Of a DNA stretch of 64,000 bases, positions 49,731 through 57,594 are shown in pieces. The translations under genes and the position numbers were made by a program. Origin of the DNA: Cardinium hertigii_C (GTDB taxonomy: Bacteria > Bacteroidota > Bacteroidia > Cytophagales > Amoebophilaceae). The number at the start of each line of letters is the position of its first letter. The first letter of the stretch is position 1. The notes below the pieces were generated by a model. The model saw nothing but the letters and a program-made list of their open reading frames with translations. It did not search any database and had not been told where the DNA came from. The stretch spans positions 1 through 64,000 of the forward strand of contig NZ_JBOZWW010000048.1 in the NCBI RefSeq assembly GCF_050864855.1. The letters run 5' to 3'.

Positions 49731-49780
49731 ATGGTATTTCAGGACTGACTAATTATATGGTATTTTAGGACCGACTAAAT
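49731..49780 (-). repeat. Two tandem IS5-type left terminal repeats
   Basis: ATGGTATTTCAGGACTGACT (49731-49750) and ATGGTATTTTAGGACCGACT (49757-49776) are two near-identical copies 26 bp apart. Both match in inverted form the IS right end at 361-382. Tandem ends suggest two insertions at one place or an end duplication. The outer copy stops 13 bp from the murD stop codon. Confidence 0.75.
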
Positions 49781-49792
49781 AGCCTGATGCAC

Positions 49793-51118
49793 TTACTGTT
49801 GAGTTAGTTTGTTTATTTTTTTTTTAAATTGGTTGCCTCTATCTTCAAAATTTTTAAATAAATCAAAGCTAGCACATGCTGGGGATAAAAGGATTATTTC
49901 TCTAGGCGATGCAATGGATAGTGCCATATGTATGGCCTTATCTAGGTTATCGGTTTCTTGTATGGGCAATTCTATCAGACCGAAAGCTTTTATAATGGTC
50001 CGGTTGTCTTTTCCCAAGCAGATGATTGCTTTTACCCGCTCTTGTAGAATGGGCAATAGTAGGCTATAGTCGTTTCCTTTATCTACTCCCCCTGCTATCC
50101 AGATAATAGGTTGGTTAAAACTAAGCAATGCTGCCCTTGTAGAGGCTACATTAGTGGATTTTGAATCATTATAACAGTTTATGCCTTGTGGGGCACCACA
50201 CCATTCTAGTCGATGCGATAGCCCATGAAACTTAGGTAAAGCAGCAGAAATGGTTCTAGGTGCTACCCCTGCTAATGCTGCTGCTGTAATGGCAACCATA
50301 GCATTGTATGCATTGTGTCTACCTGGTAAAGCGATTTGTTCCCTGCCAATAGAAAAAGAAGTGCCATGCACATTACACTGGCATAATCCATCGTTATTCC
50401 AAATAGAGCATGGATCAATAGGGTGCAGTTTGGGCAAAATATTTTCTGGTTGAAGATATGCAGCAATGATTGGATCCGCTTTGTTGTAAATAAAGTGGTC
50501 TAATGGAGTCATATTGCGCAATATATTCAATTTAGCTTTTGCATAGGTTTCTATAGAATAATTGTATCTATTCAAATGGTCAGGTGTAATATTTAATAGG
50601 CAGGCAATATTTGGTTTAAAATTTTTAACGCTTTCCAGTTGAAAGCTGGAAAGCTCTAATACATAGTAATCATAACTACCCTTTGTAAGACATTTTGCAA
50701 AACTATACCCCATATTCCCAGCCAAAGCTACATGGTATCCTGCTGTATGGAGCAAATGGTAAATCAGATGTGCTGTAGTACTTTTTCCATTTGAACCTGT
50801 TATAGCTATTATACTACCTTTTGCATAGGGTGCTGCAAAGGTTATTTCATCTATAATGGGTATACGGCATGCATGGAGCTGCTGAATGATTGCAGCTTCA
50901 TCGGGTATACCAGGGCTTTTGACGACCTTGTCAGCTCTTTTTATTTTTTCTATTGTATGGTGGCCTTCTTCAAATGGAATGGCATAAGTTTTCAGTAAAT
51001 GTTTATAATCACCTTTAATGATACCTATATCCGAAACGAATACCTCTATGCCTTTTTGTTTGGCTAGTAGTGCTGCACCTGTGCCACTTTCTCCTCCACC
51101 TAATATAACCAATTGCAT
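49793..51118 (-). CDS. murD: UDP-N-acetylmuramoylalanine-D-glutamate ligase MurD
   Basis: MurD adds D-Glu to UDP-MurNAc-L-Ala in the cytoplasm. The 441 residues show the N-terminal Rossmann part (GGGESGTGAALLAKQKG), ATP-binding ITGSNGKSTT, LELSSFQLE, HRLEWCG and the C-terminal LLSPACASFDLFKNFEDRG. All family motifs are intact. No other mur gene is in the window. It implies a peptidoglycan pathway, complete or reduced. The CPBP protease gene lies 11 bp upstream on the same strand and is probably co-transcribed. Confidence 0.96.
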   Translation of the reverse strand: MQLVILGGGESGTGAALLAKQKGIEVFVSDIGIIKGDYKHLLKTYAIPFEEGHHTIEKIKRADKVVKSPGIPDEAAIIQQLHACRIPIIDEITFAAPYAKGSIIAITGSNGKSTTAHLIYHLLHTAGYHVALAGNMGYSFAKCLTKGSYDYYVLELSSFQLESVKNFKPNIACLLNITPDHLNRYNYSIETYAKAKLNILRNMTPLDHFIYNKADPIIAAYLQPENILPKLHPIDPCSIWNNDGLCQCNVHGTSFSIGREQIALPGRHNAYNAMVAITAAALAGVAPRTISAALPKFHGLSHRLEWCGAPQGINCYNDSKSTNVASTRAALLSFNQPIIWIAGGVDKGNDYSLLLPILQERVKAIICLGKDNRTIIKAFGLIELPIQETDNLDKAIHMALSIASPREIILLSPACASFDLFKNFEDRGNQFKKKINKLTQQ

Positions 51119-51129
51119 ACTTGTATGGT

Positions 51130-51927
51130 TTAAATAGTATTTTTTGTTTTTGGCTGAATCAGTCTATAGCTTACATATTGATACACTCCTAAGAGAGCGC
51201 CAATTGCTAGTATGATACGTGTTACAATTGTTAAACTATTTATGGCTAAATCTAATCGCTCATCCCATTTGAAATACATGATACATGTGGCGCATAAATT
51301 GTGTAGTCCATGCGCGATAATAGGATAAATAATGTCTTTGGTTTGGTAATATAGATGGCTGAAAAAGCATCCCATCACAAAATACAATAGGTTATTGCGC
51401 ATATTACCGTGCATCAGACTAAAAGCTAGCGCACTAGTTAGCGTAATCCATAATCTGGTAGAAATGACTTTGTAGAGTAGTTTTTCTAAAATACCTCGAA
51501 ACAGCAGTTCTTCTAAAATAGCAGCCAGGCAAGTTATTTCTACAAGCCCACGGTATACAAAATCAATGTTGCTACTAAAATATCGTATAGGCTGTACATT
51601 AGGATGCCATAATGTTGCTTGAATACTGCTTAGTAATAGTAACCCAAATGTCATTGTGAGTTGCAATAATACGGTACGAATCATTAATTTGTAGCGATGC
51701 ATAGAGGGTACTATACCATTTTTTGTGCCTTTGTTTTGTTGCAGATGTAAATAATAGATACAAGCAATGCAACAAATGATGATGCGCAATATACAGTGAT
51801 CAAGTGCGTAATGATGCCATAAAGGTTTATTCGTTGACTTGATCCATAGAATGAAAAACTTAATAGGCAGATAAATTCCTATACAAAATAGGATTAATCG
51901 TTTGAGTAATCTGATTTTTAACCACAT
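51130..51927 (-). CDS. CPBP-family intramembrane metalloprotease
   Basis: About seven hydrophobic segments in 265 residues carry the CPBP (CAAX protease and bacteriocin-processing) motifs: EELLFRG, FSLMHG and IIAHGLHN, which supply the Glu and His metal ligands. Members process prenylated or small membrane proteins; the bacterial substrates are mostly unknown. It precedes murD in an apparent two-gene unit. Confidence 0.88.
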   Translation of the reverse strand: MWLKIRLLKRLILFCIGIYLPIKFFILWIKSTNKPLWHHYALDHCILRIIICCIACIYYLHLQQNKGTKNGIVPSMHRYKLMIRTVLLQLTMTFGLLLLSSIQATLWHPNVQPIRYFSSNIDFVYRGLVEITCLAAILEELLFRGILEKLLYKVISTRLWITLTSALAFSLMHGNMRNNLLYFVMGCFFSHLYYQTKDIIYPIIAHGLHNLCATCIMYFKWDERLDLAINSLTIVTRIILAIGALLGVYQYVSYRLIQPKTKNTI

Positions 51928-51974
51928 TTTTGCTATTTTTTATGTATATTCTTCATTGAGTTAAAGTTAAAAAA

Positions 51975-52997
51975 ATGGAGCATGATCTTATCAATGGCCC
52001 CTGTAGCGTGCTTAAAAAACCAGAAGAGCAACTTGATAAAGCCTTACGGCCTCTTCAATTTAATGATTTTTTTGGGCAAGAAAAATTAGTCCAAAATATT
52101 CAAATATTTGTAGCAGCTGCCAAACAAAGAAAAGAAGCTTTAGACCATGTGTTGCTACATGGTCCCCCTGGTTTAGGTAAGACAACACTGGCCTATATTA
52201 TTGCCTATGAACTGAATACCAATATAAAAGTTACTTCTGGACCTGTATTGGATAAACCAGGAGATTTAGCTGGTATTTTGACCAGTTTAGAGCCTTCTAA
52301 TGTACTTTTTATAGATGAGATTCATCGTCTGAATCCCATAGTAGAAGAGTACTTATATACCGCCATGGAGGATTTTAAAATAGACATTATGTTGGACGCA
52401 GGTCCTAATGCACGTAGTGTACAATTGGCACTTAATCGTTTTACATTAATTGGGGCGACCACCCGCTCAGGTTTGCTAACCGCACCACTACGGGCCCGTT
52501 TTGGTATTAATGCGCGATTGGATTACTACCATACCACCTTGCTGACTAAAATTGTTCAGCGGGCCAGTAGTATATGGGGTAGTCCTATTGATCAAGCAGC
52601 TGCTTATGAAATTGCCAGGCGCAGTAGAGGCACCCCACGTATAGCCAATAATCTGCTGAAACGTACCAGAGATTTTGCGCAGATTAAAGGGGATGGACAT
52701 ATTACCAAAGATATTGTCGCATTAAGTTTAACAGCTTTGAATGTAGATGAGAATGGACTCGATGAAATGGACAAACGGATTCTTACCAATATTATTCAAA
52801 AATTCAAGGGTGGTCCCGTAGGACTTACTACTATTGCAACGGCTTGTCTAGAGGAAGCAGAAACCATAGAAGAAGTATATGAACCATTTCTTATTCAAGA
52901 AGGATATATCAAACGCACTCCACGTGGAAGGGTTGCAACAGAAGCTGCCTATAAGCATTTGGGATTGCCTTATACCACTGAGCTTTTCGACAAATAG
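51975..52997 (+). CDS. ruvB: Holliday junction branch-migration ATPase RuvB
   Basis: RuvB is the hexameric AAA+ motor that drives branch migration with RuvA. The 340 residues show Walker A GPPGLGKTTL, Walker B VLFIDEIHRL, sensor 1 LIGATTRSGLLTAPLRARFG and the C-terminal winged helix with IQEGYIKRTPRGR. It is intact. It is divergent from the CPBP-murD pair, with only 47 bp between starts. Confidence 0.97.
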   Translation: MEHDLINGPCSVLKKPEEQLDKALRPLQFNDFFGQEKLVQNIQIFVAAAKQRKEALDHVLLHGPPGLGKTTLAYIIAYELNTNIKVTSGPVLDKPGDLAGILTSLEPSNVLFIDEIHRLNPIVEEYLYTAMEDFKIDIMLDAGPNARSVQLALNRFTLIGATTRSGLLTAPLRARFGINARLDYYHTTLLTKIVQRASSIWGSPIDQAAAYEIARRSRGTPRIANNLLKRTRDFAQIKGDGHITKDIVALSLTALNVDENGLDEMDKRILTNIIQKFKGGPVGLTTIATACLEEAETIEEVYEPFLIQEGYIKRTPRGRVATEAAYKHLGLPYTTELFDK

Positions 52998-53129
52998 CGG
53001 CCGTTTTTGCCTTTGTGAGGAACAAAATTCTTTAAAATAGGGCAATAATATGGGCGTAATAATAAACTACTAAAGTTTTAAACTAAAAACTTAATTTAAA
53101 CCTTTTTTAGACAGACAGGACAGGACCTT

Positions 53130-53179
53130 CTTTATAAAAAAAGGGTTAGCTTTTAACAATGGATGAAAAGCTAACCCTT
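53130..53179 (-). terminator. Rho-independent terminator of the DEAD-box helicase gene
   Basis: AAGGGTTAGCTTTT (53141-53154) and AAAAGCTAACCCTT (53166-53179) form a perfect 14-bp stem with an 11-nt loop. On the minus strand it is followed by a T-rich run (TTTTTATAAAG). It begins 21 bp past the helicase stop and may also stop readthrough from ruvB on the plus strand. Confidence 0.88.
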
Positions 53180-53199
53180 AAGTGAAACAAATAAAATAC

Positions 53200-54369
53200 T
53201 TAACCTGAAACACTACGTCCAAAAGAACGAGACCTAAACCGATTAAAATTTGTGCTTTGTCTAAATGGCCTTTTTGCCTCTTTTTCTACTGGATCATTAT
53301 GAATAATACGCCAGAGCCTCCTTTCTTGAGGAGAAGAAATCATAGACAAAGCAAAGCCTGTGGCACCTGCTCTACCAGTTCTACCAATTCTATGGGTATA
53401 ATCTTCAGCAGCTTGGGGAAAATCATAATTGATTACATGCTTGATATGATCAATATCTAATCCCCTTGCAGCCACATCAGTTGCTACAATAATCGTATAA
53501 TGCTTATTTCTAAAGTCCTTTATGACACGCTTTCGTTGGTGTTGTTTTAATCCACCATGAATGGCGCAAACTTTAAAATTTGCTTGCTGTAATTGATAAC
53601 TGATGCTATCTGCCTTTATTTGAGTTCTTACGAAAACAATAATAGATCCCTCCCGTTGATTAAGTTGCTCCAATAAAACTTGGAACTTTGCAGCTTCTGG
53701 CACATAAAGAGATTCTTCTTGTATGTTTTTAGGTTCATCATCAGAAACTTCTACATTAATCCGTTCCGGTTGTCTTAAATAGGATCCAGCCAATCGCTCA
53801 ATATTTCTATCCAAGGTAGCTGAAAACATCAACGTTTGTCGTTCTATGGGCAAACGCTTAATAATTTTATCTATTTGAATAGAAAAACCCATATCTAACA
53901 TTCGGTCGATTTCATCCAATACCAAAAAGGTAGTGCGATGCAAGTGAAGTGAGCCCCTACATAAATGATCTTCCACACGACCAGGTGTACCTACAATAAT
54001 ATTAGGATCCATACGCAAACGCATTAACTGTTTCCCAATGGGCTCACCTCCTATCAATAATACCGTACGCAAGTGGCTACAACCACGCACCATACTGGAC
54101 ATCACACCTGCTACTTGCTCAGCAAGCTCTCGTGTAGGGGCCAATACCAGTACACTGGCCTTAGGATCATTCATAAGCTGTGCAACTACAGGTATAGAAA
54201 AAGCAGCTGTTTTTCCACTACCTGTTTTAGAAGAACCTAAAATGTCTTGGCCGGTTAAAGCTATTGGAATCACTTGGTCTTGAATAGCAGTAGGACAATC
54301 ATACTGCATCTTGGCCAACGCTCCCAAAAGAGCTGATGGCAAATTATATTTTTGAAAAGTATTACGCAA
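53200..54369 (-). CDS. DEAD-box ATP-dependent RNA helicase
   Basis: This helicase of about 390 residues has an N-terminal RecA domain with the Q motif (YDCPTAIQDQVIP), motif I SSKTGSGKT, motif Ia PTRELAEQ, motif II as DEID in place of DEAD, and motif III SAT; the second domain has ARGLDID and HRIGRTGRAG. The short basic tail (FNRFRSRSFGRS) resembles RhlE-type helicases. The start is TTG (54369); no better ATG precedes the Q motif. It is followed by a strong terminator and preceded by a cold-shock gene, a pairing that suggests a shared role in unwinding structured RNA. Confidence 0.92.
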   Translation of the reverse strand: MRNTFQKYNLPSALLGALAKMQYDCPTAIQDQVIPIALTGQDILGSSKTGSGKTAAFSIPVVAQLMNDPKASVLVLAPTRELAEQVAGVMSSMVRGCSHLRTVLLIGGEPIGKQLMRLRMDPNIIVGTPGRVEDHLCRGSLHLHRTTFLVLDEIDRMLDMGFSIQIDKIIKRLPIERQTLMFSATLDRNIERLAGSYLRQPERINVEVSDDEPKNIQEESLYVPEAAKFQVLLEQLNQREGSIIVFVRTQIKADSISYQLQQANFKVCAIHGGLKQHQRKRVIKDFRNKHYTIIVATDVAARGLDIDHIKHVINYDFPQAAEDYTHRIGRTGRAGATGFALSMISSPQERRLWRIIHNDPVEKEAKRPFRQSTNFNRFRSRSFGRSVSG

Positions 54370-54418
54370 TGTATATTAAAGTATAATATTAAAATTTAAA
54401 TCATTCTTCTTCTGTTCC

Positions 54419-54628
54419 TTACACATCAAGTACCTTAATGTTACTAGCTACTTCCTTTCCTCTATCACTGGTTATTTCAAAACCTACTGATTGACCTTGG
54501 TCTATCATGCTTACTCTAGAGGCTACAAGTGCACTTATATGAACAAAAACATCTTTACCGCCATTTACTGGCTTTATAAATCCATAACCTTTGGCTGGAT
54601 CAAACCATTTTACTACTCCTTCCATCAT
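54419..54628 (-). CDS. Cold-shock-domain RNA chaperone
   Basis: This single OB-fold protein has RNP1 KGYGFI and RNP2 VFVHI and the family start EGVVKWFDPAKGYGF; 69 residues. It binds single-stranded RNA/DNA and melts secondary structure. The ATG at 54628 is used; the frame extends three codons to a TTG at 54637. It lies 49 bp upstream of the DEAD-box helicase, likely one transcription unit. Confidence 0.95.
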   Translation of the reverse strand: MMEGVVKWFDPAKGYGFIKPVNGGKDVFVHISALVASRVSMIDQGQSVGFEITSDRGKEVASNIKVLDV

Positions 54629-54865
54629 GGAAAACAAAAAAACTATTATTAAAAATTAAACGCGAAGCACCTTAATCTACCTTTTACTTATAAAATTGTT
54701 AAATGAGCAACCTATAGGCACCTTGACTTAAGGTTAGAAAAAAGGCGTGGTGCAAGGTAAATATTTTTATTCAAAAAATAAAATTTTTCTTACGAAAATG
54801 GTACCCAATTAAGTAAATAGAGGCTATACTGGTATGGATACCAAAGCGCTATTCAAAATTTTTAC

Positions 54866-55957
54866 CTAAACAACATTTAGTCTTTTTAAAAAATTTTGAA
54901 TCAATATAGGTTTAGGCAAAGTTTGAATCTGTGAACGATTAAATGATACTAAGGAAAATTGATTAAATAGATCGTTGGCTGCTTCCAAGAAAGCTGAGGT
55001 AACTTCGATCTTGTGAAATTTTACCAACAACTTCTGATGGGTAAGCAAATGGCACGCTTCTTTTTCAAAGCTAGTAATGGACAAATGATGGTTTTTAGCT
55101 AATTTAAACAAAGGATCTTCCATCTGATCTACCACCAAACGCTGTTTATTTTCTAACAAATAGAAATCATACATCCCTTGCCAAATATCTTTTTTTATAC
55201 GCTTTTTCATATATATAACTTCCTTATACTGAAAAATGAAATAGTCGAAATAACGGACTCGTTTATGTAGTTTATTGGTTTTCACAGGCAATACTTTTTG
55301 TTTATCGGTATAGAAGGCTATGCAATAGCTGTTGAAAATACAGGTAGTACAAAAAGGAGCTACTGGGGTACACTGGAGTGCACCAAAATCCATAATCGCT
55401 TGACTATATGTGTCGGGTTGTATAGGATCTACTAATAGGCTAGCAAACTGATGCATTTGTTTTCTACCTTGCGAGGTACCTATATCATAGGTTAACCCAA
55501 AAATACGTGCCAATACGCGGTAGACATTTCCATCTACAGCAGCTACTACTTCCTTAAAAGCAACAGCAGCAATCGCTGCGGCTGTATAGGGGCCTACTCC
55601 CTTCAATGTAAGGAGTGATCGGTAACTAGTAGGAAAGATGCCATTGTATTTTTCAACAATAGTTCGCGCACAATGGTGTAGGTTGCGCGCTCTACCATAG
55701 TAACCCAACCCTTGCCACAAACGGAGCACATCCTGCTCTGCAGCACGGGATAGTGCGACTACAGAAGGATATTGGGCAATAAAGCGCTCATAATAGGGGA
55801 GCCCTTGCACAACTCTTGTTTGTTGCAGAATAATTTCTGATAACCAGATTTTATATGGATCTTTAGTAGTACGCCAAGGCAAAGAACGCTGATGTAACTT
55901 ATACCAAGCAAGCAATAACTTACGAAAAATAAGATGGCTAATGGTATTAATTAACAT
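54866..55957 (-). CDS. mutY: Adenine DNA glycosylase MutY
   Basis: MutY removes adenine opposite 8-oxoguanine. The HhH-GPD domain has ILQQTRVVQGLPYYERF, LKGVGPYTAAAIAAVAF and the catalytic Asp in AAVDGNVYRVLARIFG. The 4Fe-4S loop is C-X6-C-X2-C-X5-C. A C-terminal NUDIX-like recognition domain follows. The frame extends upstream to 56008, but those residues are not conserved; the ATG at 55957 is preferred. Confidence 0.95.
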   Translation of the reverse strand: MLINTISHLIFRKLLLAWYKLHQRSLPWRTTKDPYKIWLSEIILQQTRVVQGLPYYERFIAQYPSVVALSRAAEQDVLRLWQGLGYYGRARNLHHCARTIVEKYNGIFPTSYRSLLTLKGVGPYTAAAIAAVAFKEVVAAVDGNVYRVLARIFGLTYDIGTSQGRKQMHQFASLLVDPIQPDTYSQAIMDFGALQCTPVAPFCTTCIFNSYCIAFYTDKQKVLPVKTNKLHKRVRYFDYFIFQYKEVIYMKKRIKKDIWQGMYDFYLLENKQRLVVDQMEDPLFKLAKNHHLSITSFEKEACHLLTHQKLLVKFHKIEVTSAFLEAANDLFNQFSLVSFNRSQIQTLPKPILIQNFLKRLNVV

Positions 55958-56146
55958 AGACGATACCATAATAGAAAGTGTAATGTATATTTTAATTATA
56001 TTTGACAAGCAGTATTGCTATACACTTAATAATTCATAACTATTGCGCAATATAGGCAAGCATAGACAAATGTAAAGGGGAGCAAACCATTTTTTATGTA
56101 AAAAAATAATATCCTTGCAAAGACAAGCGTCACGAAAAAAACTACT

Positions 56147-56947
56147 ATGCCTTTACAACTAACCAATCCACTTGTTTTTTTAGATTTAGAAACTACAGGT
56201 ACCAATGTGGTACACGATCGCATCATAGAAATTGCAATGATTAAACTTATGCCCAATGGTAATCGCTTGACCTTTTATAAAAGAATCAATCCAGAACAAG
56301 CTATTCCTATTGAATCTAGTTTAATCCATGGGATTTATGCGGAAGACCTAAAAGATAAACCAACGTTTAAACAAATAGGAAAAGAATTAATGCTCTTTTT
56401 AAGAGGCGCTGATCTAGCTGGTTTTAATCTGCTGCGTTTTGATATACCTATATTAGTAGAAAGTTTTTTACGGGCAGAATTAGCATTTAAAGTAGAAAAC
56501 CGTAAAATTGTAGATGTTCAAAAGCTTTTTCACTTAATGGAAAAAAGAACTTTAAAGGCAGCTTATCTATTTTATTGTCAAAAGGAACTAGAAGGCGCTC
56601 ATAACGCTATGGTAGACATAGAAGCTACGTTAGAGGTATTGATGGAGCAAATAAAAAGATATGAAAATCAGCCAGTAGTAGATGCGTTGGGTCATTCATT
56701 GGGTATCGTAAAAAACGATGTGGCTACCCTACATAATTTAACCAATACGAACATGGTGGATTTTGCAGGTAGAATGGTCTACAATGAGCAACATATACCC
56801 ATCTTTAACTTTGGCAAACACAAAGGAAAAAGTGTATCAGAGGTGCTAAAACTGGAACCTTCTTATTATAAATGGATGATACAAGGTGATTTTTCTTTGG
56901 ATACCAAGCGGAAGTTAACCCAAATTAAAATGGGTATAATAGACTAA
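56147..56947 (+). CDS. DEDD-family 3'-5' exonuclease (ExoX/epsilon-like)
   Basis: The N-terminal exonuclease domain has Exo I FLDLETTG, Exo II GFNLLRFDIPIL and Exo III-type HNAMVDIEATLEV, so the acidic metal ligands are present. The C-terminal part (IFNFGKHKGKSVSEVLKLEPSYYKWM) resembles the DUF3820-type domain attached to ExoX-like proteins. It may serve in repair or as the Pol III proofreader; the sequence alone does not decide. Confidence 0.88.
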   Translation: MPLQLTNPLVFLDLETTGTNVVHDRIIEIAMIKLMPNGNRLTFYKRINPEQAIPIESSLIHGIYAEDLKDKPTFKQIGKELMLFLRGADLAGFNLLRFDIPILVESFLRAELAFKVENRKIVDVQKLFHLMEKRTLKAAYLFYCQKELEGAHNAMVDIEATLEVLMEQIKRYENQPVVDALGHSLGIVKNDVATLHNLTNTNMVDFAGRMVYNEQHIPIFNFGKHKGKSVSEVLKLEPSYYKWMIQGDFSLDTKRKLTQIKMGIID

Positions 56948-56963
56948 AAGTATAATAGACTGA

Positions 56964-56982
56964 AAAAACCAGACAGGTTTTT
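56964..56982 (+). terminator. Weak terminator hairpin after the exonuclease gene
   Basis: AAAAACC-AGACA-GGTTTTT forms a 7-bp stem ending in Ts, 17 bp past the stop. A second small hairpin AGACTG-AAA-CAGTCT follows at 57013-57027. Confidence 0.5.
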
Positions 56983-57052
56983 AGAAATGTTGTTTCGTAG
57001 GATATTTCTATAAGACTGAAACAGTCTACAACTAACTATTTTTTCTTTCCTC

Positions 57053-57369
57053 TTAACGTCAATTCTGGATTAGACAGTAATAGAAAAAGGTTAAAAAAGC
57101 TCCTTTGTCTTTTAAATTTGGAGATGCAAAAAACCAAATTAGCAAAGGAGCCAATTATGAATGTATCAAAACTAGTAGAAATATATTATACTGTTGATGA
57201 ATTTTTAAAAAAATTTGTTCCATATATGGAAAGCCAGTTATTAACTACATCTCAGAGAAAACCTACTAGAACATGTTCACTGACTTTGAGCGAAATAATG
57301 ACCATACCAATTGCTTTTCATGTAATTGGCTTTAGAAATTTTAAATTTAATTATCTTCATTTACAATAA
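57053..57369 (+). mobile_element. IS982-family left-end fragment
   Basis: It begins with the terminal sequence TTAACGTCAATTCTGGATTA, then the IS promoter region, and a transposase N-terminus from ATG 57157 (MNVSKLVEIYYTVDEF, SLTLSEIMTIPIAFHVIGF), which matches IS982-family starts. The frame ends at 57369 after about 70 residues (YLHLQ). The catalytic part is absent. The 57370-57594 segment shows no further IS homology and holds the priA promoter region. Confidence 0.8.
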
Positions 57370-57594
57370 TTTCATTCTAATGACGGCCCCATTCTGGGGA
57401 ATATTGTTATGGTAAAACAGCTATACAAACTTGGGACGATAGTAAAAATTAGTATTTGAAAAAAATAATCAAATCGCATATATTAAAGGAACATCTGACA
57501 ATCTAAACTTAAACGACAACTATAAACTATAATTTTTTTACTGTCTGTAAGATTAAATCTTTACTTCTACAGATGCTTTTAAAATGTATGGCAC

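Noticed and set aside
53200..54369. DEID in place of DEAD as evidence of a defective helicase
   Set aside because: Conservative changes at the last two positions of motif II are common in active helicases; all other motifs are intact.
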